From Nelumbo lutea (Eukaryota > Streptophyta > Magnoliopsida > Proteales > Nelumbonaceae), in contig JAKGHH010000004.1 in assembly GCA_022828595.1 (NCBI GenBank), forward strand, positions 85,030,270 to 85,094,269: 64,000 bases of DNA. Direction: 5' to 3'. Of this stretch, positions 12,401 through 24,400 are shown one piece after another. The notes under the pieces were generated by a model. The model was not told the DNA's origin. It was given only the letters and a program-made list of their open reading frames with translations, and did no database searches. Position 1 is the stretch's first letter; every line of letters begins with the position of its first letter. A program made the position numbers and the translations under genes.

Positions 12401-15400
12401 CTAAGAGATAAAAGGTTTTTGTATAACTAAGGAACATGGAGAACAAAGCTCTGAGAAAGATCATGAGTAAGCTTAACTTCACCCAGACCAGAAATTGGAG
12501 TATGAGATCCATCATACCAGTCATATATGCCCTAGTTCTGGAGTTCACAATCTAGGAGCTAGCAGAAGAAGATTGGCAAGCAAGTGCAGTACTTGTATTT
12601 GCAAAAGCATTGGAAGGATTACTAGAACCAGTAAAGGTATAATGTGTAGGAACTTGTACATTAGGAGGACAATTCACTCCAATAGTAGCAAGGTGAACAC
12701 ATTTCCCTTCTTTGTTGTTTTGAACCTTTCAAGCTTCAAATGCGGATTTAGTTTCCAACACTTATGCTTGGTCTGCTTTGGCTTCTTTCAATATTCACAT
12801 ACCACTTCATCAGGCTTTTCATTAACACCATTTCTAGTTATACTTTACTTGGGTTTGGAAGACATATAAATAGAATGGTCCACCATTGAAGTCTGCATCA
12901 TGGCAACCCTTCTACTCTCCTCTCCCTGTACCAAGGAATGTAGTAGCAAGAGAAACAATATTTGCACTCAAGATATGTTGTTGAGTAAAATCATACTCAG
13001 CATTCAACCCAACTAAGAAGTCAAACACTTAATTCTTCTCAACATACTTCTGGTATTGTTCACCATCCTCAAGGTTTCCATTCCAAGGCCTCCAGATGGT
13101 CCATTTCTTCTTATAGAGACTGCAAGGAAGAGAAGTACATGGCTATAGTCCTCTCCCCCTAATGCATATTATAGGCTTATCTTTAGAGTTAGTAGACTTG
13201 GGCTGTATTTTTTGCCTGAGAGTATGTGGCTGTAACACAATGTATTTTTTGCCTGAGAATATGTGGCTGTAACACAATCCCAAATATCCTTGGCAGTGGA
13301 GAAGAACATGTAGTTATGGGCAACATGTGGCTGCATCGAACACACCATCCATGACATAACTAAAGAATTATCCTGTTCCCATTTGACAAATTTGGAGTCA
13401 TCAGTTTTCAGCTTCCCCTCCTTACTAGTAACGAATCCTGGTTTACCCTACCTCCAATATTAAGCTTGACTGATTGAGAGGTTCCATTAAATTTCACAAT
13501 GGTTATCATACCACTAGAGGCATCAACATTGCCCGGGAGCACTCCAGTAACAGTCTGTACTTCCATTGACATAGTAACATTGAAAAAATTGTAAATATAG
13601 CCTTTGCTAAGAACAATTGTAATTTTCATGGTGGTGGGGTAGGTCAAATTTTGTATTCCTTCCCAATAAGTTGGATGAGGTTCAGTTTGGGACCCATACT
13701 GAACCCAACCTGAGGTTCAGTTTGGGACCCATACTGAACCCAACCTGTTGACATCCCTACATTACATATAGTGACTAGTTGTTTTGGTCTCTCTAGTCAA
13801 TTGATGACTAGTCAGTGCCACTGACTAGTTGATGAAAAAGGATATGTTCTGAATTTAAGATATTGATGTAATCTCATAAATAAGTCAATATAGACTACAA
13901 CATGCAATAAAAGAATGACATTGAACATTTATTTTATTGTCTTCATTTTGCAAACATAAAAAATAAAAGGTCAAATTGGATAGGCTAGGAAAGGGAATTA
14001 CAACCTTTGTTTTCCAAAGGAGTACAACCTTGACTAATCAGTGTGCGCTTTGTTTGTGCAACTCTGCACCAACACAGCACTGATTGAAAGAAAACTTAAA
14101 AGTACTCATGCATTGTCTTCTTTTATTTTATGTTTTTTTTTTCTATTTTATATGTCATCATCCAATCGTGCTCCATCACAAATATTTAAGACAATGGCAT
14201 GAATATAACAAAATACAAACATACTCAATATTATTTCAAATAATTTGAAATACAAGCAAACAAATAAATCTTTAAAATAACTTTGTTGTTAATTGACTAG
14301 TTGATGATTAGTCATCCTAGATGATTGCATCATGAGTATTGACCAACTAGTTAGTGGTACAGTTAGTCCAGTCCTCAACTGACTAGTTGGTTGATTAGTT
14401 GATGACTTGCTGACACTTTTAACACTGATGGTGTATGATATTGTGAGTTTCATGAAAAAATTTGAGAACAAAATAGCATTTATTGTGGTTCTATATGAGT
14501 GCTCTTTTTTTTTTCTTTTGAGAAAGAGAGGGAGAGTTAAGTAGTTTCATTGATACTTAACTATAACCATGTACAAGTATTCTCCATGTAGAGCAAGAGA
14601 ACTATACATGATAATGAAAGGATGTACAAGATAATTATAGAAAAGAATATGTGAAGTTCCAAAAAGCTACTCGACAAACTCTACGATAGATCTCAAGCAA
14701 ACAGTATTGAATACTCAAAATGAGAATGGTGGGAGATGCCTCTAAACAGCACATGGGCTGCAAGGCAAGAATGAAAGGTTTCTATGGCCCACCTAACCAC
14801 TTAAGTCACAGATTTACCCTTGTCATTAAAATTTCTACTGTTTCAAACCACTAACCAGAGGGATTGTGCTCAAAAAGGTCCTTCCCCTCTTGCTCATCCC
14901 CTGTAAGTATTATTCTTTATTGTTATCCTGTAAAGGGATTCACTGTGGGCCCTCTCATATGTTAGCAGGCATGGCATGGAAGGCAACGGCAACGTGCTAC
15001 ACGAGCAGAAAAATTGAGGATCCAAGCACTAAAAGCTGATGACCAAGAAGCATACATGAAGATGGTAGAAGAGAGTAAGAATGAACGGTTAACAATGCTT
15101 CTTGGAAAAACCAATGAGCTTCTTGTGCGTCTGGGAGCTGCGGTTAAAAAGCAAAAGGATGCAGAGCATCTTGGTGGAATTGAACCTTTGAAAGGATCAG
15201 AAGATGCTGATGCTTCCCAGTCATCTGCTTCTAAAAGTGAAACCCCTAGGGATTTGCTTCCTGATGAAGACATAGAATTTGTTGATTTAGATTCTGATAA
15301 TCATGTTAAGACAGGTGATTTACTTGAAGGTCAGCGGCAATATAATTCTGTCGTTCATTCAATTCAGGAAAAGGTAAGATGCAAAACCTCAATCATCTGC

Positions 15401-18400
15401 CTGCTTTGTTCTTTTTACAAGATATGATAATTTTTATGCTCTTGTGGAGTTTATCTGTATGTAGTTTCTTTAATAGTTATCCATATGTAGTGTTATATCT
15501 CACTTGCATCTTAATTAGTGGGACATTGTTAAAATTAAATATTCAATCTTAAAGACCCATGTGGAATTAAACTGTTCATAATGATTACAGTATTTAATCA
15601 ACCGAGTGTTTGGTGAATCTTTTTGTTTAGAAGAGTTCTTCTTGCCTGTTGGATAGACCATATAAACAACATCATGAACATCATGCTCAAAAAGGATATG
15701 GTGATGTTTTTTGGATATGGTGATTGGACACATCATTTTGGTGAAGATATTAAATCAATCTCTTGATTATATTTTCCTGGCATATTTAGACTTTTTTCTG
15801 GATCATTTGTCCTTTTTGTATGTTTAAAGATATTTGGTCAGCTGATTTTCATCATAGAGGATATCAGAGTTGGTCTTGGTCCCATTACAGAATTTGTAAT
15901 TCCCTGCATATATGTACATACTACTCATTCCTTGCTAGTTTTTCTTTTTTTATCTTAACAAGTCCCTGATATATTGCCCTTCTAATGTTTCTAAAGCATG
16001 CTCAATTTGAGTTTCTATATTTAATACTAAATACTGACAAATGAACTGGACTGCCTTATAAAATCAAATTTTGTAGGTGTAAGAATAACCTCCTCCAAAG
16101 TGCTTAAGTACTTGAGACTAAGTTAACATATAGCATTGAGGTGGGGATTCTTGGCTCCTGCAATTTGCACTTTTGTGGTGACAGTTTGAAAATAGACTTC
16201 ATCTTGCAGAGGATGTTATAGCAGCCACATGAATTATAAGTTTATAAAGAAAATATCTATAAAAAGTTAACTGGTGAAAGGTAAGAAGAGTAAAGGATGG
16301 TGTAGAGAAACTGGGCCGAATGGGCCCTAGTGTCTATTTTATGTTTCAGTAGGAGGTTATTTATTTTGTATGCTAATGGACCTGTCTTATGTGCATGTTA
16401 AATTCTTTTTAAGTTATTTTAAGTTTATGCTTAGCTGGACGCCCCACTTAAGGGCTGATTTGTAATTAACCACATTAGTGAAGATTAATAAAAGGATTAG
16501 TGAGGGGGGAGAGGTGATTGTCGAACCCTCTTCTTCTATTCTGCTGTTTTCTTCTTCCTTTCTCACTTTTTTACTTCTTTAATCAAGTTTCTTATTAGAT
16601 TTAGAAGTCAAATTTACTTCTTGGTATCAAAGCAGGCTTCCCTCTTTTCTCTTTTCCCTGATAGATTAGAGAATATTTTTGCCTAGTTGGTAGAGGGTTT
16701 GGAGAGTTAGAATCTGGTCGAAAACTGCCAAGAAGTGGAGCTGTAATTTTCTGCCCAAAACCCTAGCCGACTAGAGAGCTTTTAAGTTACAGGTCAAGGA
16801 GAAGATTTGGGTGTGGTGTTTAGGACTTGGGAGGTGTAATTTGATCTCTAGAAGTGTGTGGTTGAGACTTGTAGGTGGTTTGGAAGCTTTGGTAGGAGCG
16901 GCTACCTCTTCTTTCTTCCTCTCCGACAACCGGGTGCAATGAAACCCTAGTTTTCAAGTCTCCAGGTACTGTAACCGTGGGGCACTTTTTGTAACCGAAC
17001 CGGTAGTACAAGTTTTTGGAAAATCGATATCCGAAACAAACCAAAACTTATCGGTTAACTGCTGGTTCGATTCATCGGTTTTTTATTTTTTACAATATAA
17101 ATTATAAAAATATATATAAACATATAATAAAAATTTATTAATATAAATAAAATATTATATTTTAAACAATAAATAATATATTATATAGTATAAATATATA
17201 TTTATATATATAATGCATATTTATTAATTTATAATATATAAAATATATATAATATACATAAATATATATAAAATATATAGAAATATATGTATACCGGTCA
17301 GTTCGGTTAATCGCCGGTTTTCTATATTGGTTAAATGAAACCGAACTGGTACCTTAGGTTTTTTAAAAACACCGAACTGGTCGGTTCGGTTAACCAATTT
17401 TTTGGTTCAGTTTCAGTTGGTTTTTTCAGTCAGTTCGGTTTTTTGTTTTTTTTTGCTCACCCCTAGTTAAATTTATATAGATTGAAGAACTGATTTTTTT
17501 TTTTTATTTTTGTTTGATTAATGGAGCATTCCAAAAGTGAATCAAAGTAGATGCTGGTATCCGGGGTTGGCCCGGTAGATTCCTTTTTTACTGAAGTGAC
17601 CACAATCAAGTTAGACAACACCAATTATCTACCTTGGGCACAACCTATACGGATTCATGTCTGTAGTATAGGTAAATTGGGATATCTCACTGTCAGTAAG
17701 GTGAAACCCGTAGAGACAAGCCCTGCATATGAGAAAAGGATGCAGGAGAACTACACTGTTATTGGATAGTTGGTTAACTCTATGCAGTCCCATATAAGTC
17801 AGCATTATATCCAGATGTCTTTGCTAAGGAAATTTGGGACAATGTTACAAAAACATATTCACAAAAGTTGAATGTGGCAAGAGTCTATAAGCTGAAAAGT
17901 GATGTGAAAAATCTGAGATAGGGGGAGGTGTAGTGATCTATTCCATGCTGAAATCACTATGGTAGGAAATTGATGTTATGGAGACAGTTGTTTGGGAGAG
18001 TACTAATGATGCTGAGACTTTTAGGAAATTGGTGGAGTTCTTACAAGGCTCAACCCTGAGTTCAACATTATTAGACAGAGTATTCTGGCGAAGGATGAGA
18101 TCACTCTTGCTTAGGCATATGTTATGGTAAGCAGTGAAGGGAGTAGGAGACAGGTGCAGTTACAAAGTCCACCTACAGAGAACATTTTGGCCATGCTAGA
18201 ATAAAGCCAAAAGGTCCGACTGAGAAGAAAGAAGTGATATGTGAGTACTGCAAGAAACCAAGGCATACTAAGTACACTTGTTGGAAACTCCATCTTGATC
18301 TTCTCCTGGACAGGTTTTGGAAACCAAGGCATACTAAGAATGCTAATGTTGCCACAATACCTGAAAGAGGGAACAAGGAGAGTGAAGAAAAGTCAGCTAT

Positions 18401-21400
18401 GGAGCAGCTGGCAGCAATAAAGGCAGAGTTTGAGAAGTATGAGAGGTTATTGAATCACTTGGAAACCATTGTAACAGCATCCTACCCTTCTAGTGGCATT
18501 TCATCATCTGCATTTGCTCACTCATACTCGTGCTTTTGCAAATTATGCTTTTGTTTTAGGTAATCATAAAATTCCTTGGATTATTGATTTTGGTGCATCA
18601 AACCATATGATCAGTTTGGCTAACCTCTTTTGTTCCTATCAGCTCTTCTCTGGTAGAGAGAAGATATCTCTTACTGATGGCTCTCTTGCTTCCATCCCTG
18701 GCAAAGGAGATATCAAGGCCTCTGACACACTTGTCTTATCCTCGGTTCTTCATGTACCCAAGCTTAATACCAATCTTTTATCTATTAGTAGCATGACTAA
18801 ATTCATGAACTATAGCATAACTTTTTTTCCTACCCATTGTGTTTTTTAGGACTTAAAATCTCGGAGGACGATTGGAAGTGACCATGAGATGGATGGAATA
18901 TGCTTGTTGGACACACCTGATAGGAGTCTTGGACCACCTAATGGAGTAGCTTTGGAGTCTGTTGTGTAAGTGTCTATTGATAGAATCATGTTATGTCATT
19001 TGCGGTTTGGTCATTTACCTTTTTCAGCCTTGAGTCATTTGTTTCCCAATATGTTTAAGGGAATGTATTTATCGAGTCTTCATTGTGAGTCTTGTGAACT
19101 TGATAAGCAGTGTAGACAATCTTATTCAGTAAGCAATAAAAGATCCATTTTCCTTTTCATATTGTGCACACTGATGTGTGGGGACCATATCATTTGCCTA
19201 CTATGGGGGGTTACAGATATTTTATCCTCTTTATTGATGATTATTCTTGCTATACTTGGATTTATCTCATGAGATCCCGGGATGAAGTACCAACTATTGT
19301 GAGAAATTTTCATGAGCTTATCCTTACCCAGTTTAATATACGGATCAAAATATTCTGATTTGATAATGCCGAGTAAAATATTTTGAGAAGAACCTTTCAT
19401 CCTACTTTGAGACCTTTGGGGTTATTAATCAGAGTTCTTGTTCCTACGCTCCACAATAGAATGGAGTGGCGGAAAGGAAGAACCGCCATGTGGTTGAGAT
19501 TGCTTATTGCCTCCATTTTACATTTCATGTTCCTATTAAATTTTGGGTGGATGTTGTCCTTACTGCCACCATCTTGATTAACCGTATGCCTTCTTAGGTT
19601 CTGGGTTTCAAAACCCCATTTAGCCTTTTCTTTCCTGATGGGGATCTCTTTTCTCTTCCTCTCCGAATCTTTGGGTGCACTTGCTATGTACATGCTCATA
19701 ATCATCAGAGACACAAATTTGAGCCTACGACACATAATTGTGTCTTTCTAGGATATGCCTCCACACAAAAGGGATATTGTTGTTTTGATTTGGCTCGTGG
19801 CACCCGCTTTGTCTCTAGGGATGTCACATTTGCTGAGTCCATTCCTTTCTTTGGTATTTCTTCTGAGGGGGAGCATCTGATGAGCCATTTGCTATTTCTC
19901 CAACTGTTACTCTTCCAGTTCCTTTTGAGTCCCCTACTGAGTCATCCTCTTTTGATGCCTCCCCCTCCACTATGTCTCCACCACATGTTCCTGCTCCCCC
20001 TCCTTCTCCGGCTCATTCTCCTACATTTCCTTCACATAATGTGCTCCAAAGGTGGTACCAACAACAAAGATTCAGGCATGGGCAAGTTGTTTCCACACCT
20101 TCTACAGAGCCTCTTGCACCTCCCATCACTACTAAGGTAACAAGTCAGCCCTCCTCTGACCCACCTACCTTTCTATACTTTGACCTTCCTATTGCCCTTC
20201 GAAAAGGCAAGCGCAAGTGTACAACACATTGTATCTCCAAACACTTGTCTTATAGCCTTCTATTCTCTACCTATTACTCTTTTCTTGCCTTTGTTTCTAT
20301 AGAGAACACTGATGTGGGCCCCACAGTAGTGGTCCCCATTGTGTTCGTAGGAAGCATGTGTAGTTATTTGTTTTCAGTTATAGTAGTGTCAGTTTGGGTC
20401 AGCTTGTTAATTCAGTTGTTATTTATTTCAGTTTTTGTTTACTTTATTTATCATGTAAGTACTAAGGGCAGATTTGTCCTTTCCATTATGTATTGAACAT
20501 AACCTATAAATGCTAAGAGAGTGGCGGCAGCAGATGTGTTAGAATCTGTCCCTCCTTTCAACTCCTTGTGTTCTCCTGTTTCTCTTCTCTTCCTTTTCCT
20601 TTCTCTCACTTTTCTTCTACTTTTGTAAACCTAAAATCTATTAGGATTCAAGACTGATTACAGTATTGATCTTCTACTTGGTATCAGAGCCTATCTAGGG
20701 CTTCTCATGTGTGTCTAGTCCATCCGACCACATGAGGACTAGCTAGGGCTAGAAGCCTATGAAGAAGTATTCGGCGGCTGATTCTTGGAGATTACCAGGA
20801 GAGGTTCGCAGCAGTTGAGGACTTGTCGCGGCTTGTAGAGAGTTGGTAATCAGGAAGAAACAACGAAGATTAGTGTTCAGGTAACCTTGGAAGGCAGTAA
20901 ACCGAAATCCATAAGTAAGTTTTTTATTTAGTTTCAGAGACTGCAATCAGTCGAGATAGGTTGGACCTATCTAGAAGGAGAGGCCGAACTGTTTTAAGTT
21001 TGTTTCTAGGGTTTGACTGTTGGGCCGAACCCCCCTTCTCTCGGAGGTGATCAGTTTTAGGGTTTCATATTGACCCTACGACAGGTCCCACTTGTACGGA
21101 CTGCTTGAAGAGTGCAACTGAGCACTTATTTCAGACCTACAATTGAAACCCTAATTCTGCTCTCGCAACAATGGGCCCCACAACAGTGGTTTTAGAAAAT
21201 AGCATCTCAGATTGCTCTTCTACAGGATAAAAACTTGACAGACTACCTGGTACTGTGCTTGCCGATTGATTTCAGATCAGATTTGAGTTGGCTTCTTGCA
21301 TATACTGTGATAGCCGATTAATTTCAGATCAGATTGTGTTGGTTTCAGATCAGATCAGATTTCAGATCAGATTTGTGTTGGTTTCAGAGCAGATTTTATA

Positions 21401-24400
21401 CCTGCATTTATTTTACTCTGTTTTTCTGGTGTAGTGGCTCTAACAGTTTGTAGCCACTGGTTCTTAACCAAAGATGGAGTTTAAAGGTCAGGGAGAAAGT
21501 AATTTTGGAAACAACAGTTATGGTAGTGTGTCTGAAACCGAGTTTCAGATTACAACTATGAGATTTGATGGGTCAAATTACTTGGAATGGGCTCAATCAG
21601 CCATGATGGCTATTGGAGGAAGGGGAAAATTAGGTTACCTATTGGGAGATGTGAAAGAACCTTCCAAGGAGGACCCGACATACACCAAGTGGTTCAAGAG
21701 AACTATTTGGTTATGGCATGACAGTGTAATTCTATGCAGCCACATATCAGTCAAAATTACTTGTGGGCAAAGGCAGCCAAAGAGATATGGGATGTTGTGA
21801 AAGAAACCTATTCCCAACCCCTTAATGTTGCTAGAGCCTATCAACTGAAGTGTGAGGTGAACAACCTTAAACAAGGAGAGAAGCCTGTTTCTATCTACTT
21901 CTCTACCTTGAAATCCTTGTGGCATGAGATTGACCATCTAGAGACCCTTGAGTGGGAGAGTCCCAAAGATGCACAGACTCACAGAAAGCAAGTCGAGACA
22001 AATAGGGTATTTGAGTTTCTGGCTGGTTTGAATTCAGAATATGACATTGTGCGACAACAGATATTGACAAGAGATAGTGTGACCCTTTCTCAAGTATACT
22101 CCCTGGTGCATAGTGAAGAGACCAGGAAGAAAGTCATGATGCAGCCTCAGCCCCCTTTCCTCGCCCTAACAGCTATTAAACCTAAGTCAGGGGGTGATTC
22201 AGAAAGGGACTGGAAGAAGGAAGATAAACGGGACCTGGTATGTGAACATTGCAAGAAACCCAAGCACACAAAAGACACTTGTTGGAAGCTACATCCTCAC
22301 TTGGTCCCAGCAAAACTAAGAAATAAGAAGGGTAATGCTCATGTGGCCGTGAACACTGATTCAACATCCTCATCAGGCACATTCCTAGAGACTTTAACCG
22401 TTGTTCGGGCTGCCCTCATATAGGTGGAAAAAGAAGTTGGGAGTTCAGCTCAGCCATCTCAGTCACCATCAGCTCCTGCCACATCTGCATTTGCACATTC
22501 AGGTACTTGAGCCTCAGCTTACCATGCTTCATCTCCAGGTAATATTGACCACTGCTGGGTAATAGATTCAGGTGCATCTGACCATATGACTAGCTTGCCA
22601 TCATTGTTCACTTCTTATCACTTGTCCTCTGGCCGAGATAGAGTATCCATTGCTAATGGCTCTCTTGTTCCCATTTCAGGCAAGGGTGGCATCAAGCTAT
22701 CGGATACTATCTCTTTATCTTCTGTCTTGCATGTCCCTAAGCTTGATACTAACCTGCTTTCAGTCAGTAGTATTACCAAACACATGAATTGTTCAGTAAC
22801 CTTTTTCCCTGACCGATGTGTTTTTTAGGACTTAGACGAGGAAGGTGATTGGGACTGGCCGTGAGACGAACGGGATCTATTTGCTTGGAATGAGTTCTCG
22901 TCGGGAGGAGTCAGTGGATAAGAAGTCTTTTGTTTCTCAGTCTGTGAGTCCGGTTATGCTTTGGCATAATCGATTAGGTCATTTGTCTTTTAGGTCTTTG
23001 AAGAGTCTGTTTCCTGCTTTATTTGAGTCTGTTGAGTTGTAAAGTTGAGGTGTGAGAGTTGTGAGTTTGCCAAACATCATAGAACCTCTTATTCTTTGAG
23101 TAATAAAAGGAGTAATTCCTCTTTTCATATTGTGCATACTGATGTTTGGGGGCCATATCATTTCTCTTATATGGGCGGGTACAGATATTTTCTATTGTTT
23201 GTTGATGACCATACCTGCTTTTCTTGGGTCTATCTTATGCGTTCTTGGGATGAGGTTCCTGCTCTGACCCAAAACTTCCATCAGATGATTCTCACTCAGT
23301 TTGGGGCCAAAATCAAAGTCCTTAGATCTGATAATGCAAAGGAATACTTTGCTAAGCCATTGACCTCCTACCTTCTTAGCCTTGGAGTTATTCACCAGAG
23401 CACTTGCCCTTATACACCACAGTAGAACGGCATTGCCGAAAAGAAGAATAGGCATATATTGGAGGTGGCTAGAAGCATTATGTTTACCTCCAATGTACCT
23501 ATTCGCTTCTGGGGTGATGCTATCCTCACGGCAGTATATCTCATTAATCGGGTTCCTTCCCAGGTTCTTGATATGAAAACCCCTTTTTCCCTTCTATACC
23601 CAGACGAGGAGTTGTTCATTGTTCCCCTTAAAACTTTGGTTGTACCTGTTTCGTTCAGCTTCTCGGGCCTTATCATTCCAAGTTTGAACTTAAGGCCTCC
23701 AAATGCATTTTCCTTGGTTATGCGCAAAATCAAAAGGGTTATTGCTACTATGATCCGGTTTCAGGGAAAAGGTTTGTCTCCATGGATGTCACCTTCTTTG
23801 AGGAGACACCCTATTATCCTAGGGTTTCTCCTCAGGGGGAGAGCAGTGAGAGTGGGGCTGTTTTGAGTTTCTTTCCTTAGGGGGAGCGCAGTGGGAGTGG
23901 GGTTGTTCCTTTACCTATTCCGCTAGGTGGTGAAGGTTGTAGTGGTGAGGGTGGTAAGAGGGATCAGGAGTTGAGAGTCTATCACAGGCGATGCAGGCAT
24001 GTTGATCCTAGTCATTGGTAGTCCCGGCCAGCTCCAGTTCCTTTTGCGGTTCCAGATCCAGAGCCTACTGAGACACCTTCCATTGTTGTCACTTCCCCTC
24101 CTGTGGATGACCTTGATCTCCCTATTGCCATCGGGAAAGGGAAACGACATTGCACCACTTCCACAGCTCACAGCATCTCACAGTTCTTATCCTATGATCG
24201 CCTATCTCCCTCTTACCGGTCCTATCTCACTTCCATTGCCGATGTTCCTATTCCAAGAATAGTGCAAGAAGTCTCATCAGTTCCAGAATGGAAAGATGCA
24301 ATGCAAGTCGAAATGGATGCCCTGTTGAAGAATAATACTTGGGCACTGGTTGACCCACCAAAAAGAAAGAAACCGGTGGGATGTAGATGGGTGTTCACTG

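Larger units (their letters stand above)
3121..13650 (-). mobile_element. Copia-1: inverted Ty1/copia element, 5' end lost, LINE inserted in its 3' LTR
   Basis: On the + strand the element's 3' LTR runs 3121-3201 and resumes at 10005-10127 (about 204 bp, TG...CA ends, TCAACA before the tract). The inverted polypurine tract (CTCCCCCTCAAG) follows directly at 10128. Pol and gag remnants then read leftward to about 13650. No second LTR or primer-binding site is found on the right, so the 5' end is missing, and the host junction is blurred by a hAT-like remnant. The LTR gap 3202-10004 is LINE-1 plus its duplicated target. Confidence 0.85.
2527..14968 (+). other. giant GC-AG intron of the CHR12-like gene
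   Basis: 12,442 bp from a GCATGT donor to a TTAGCAG acceptor. Host intron sequence remains at 2527-3120 and about 13768-14968. The rest is Copia-1 with LINE-1 inside its LTR, plus a hAT-like remnant. Confidence 0.85.

Noticed and set aside
20679..20690. TGGTATCAGAGC as part of a tRNA gene
   Set aside because: It is the primer-binding site next to an LTR; no tRNA cloverleaf is present. The same applies at 16622, 29531 and 45726.
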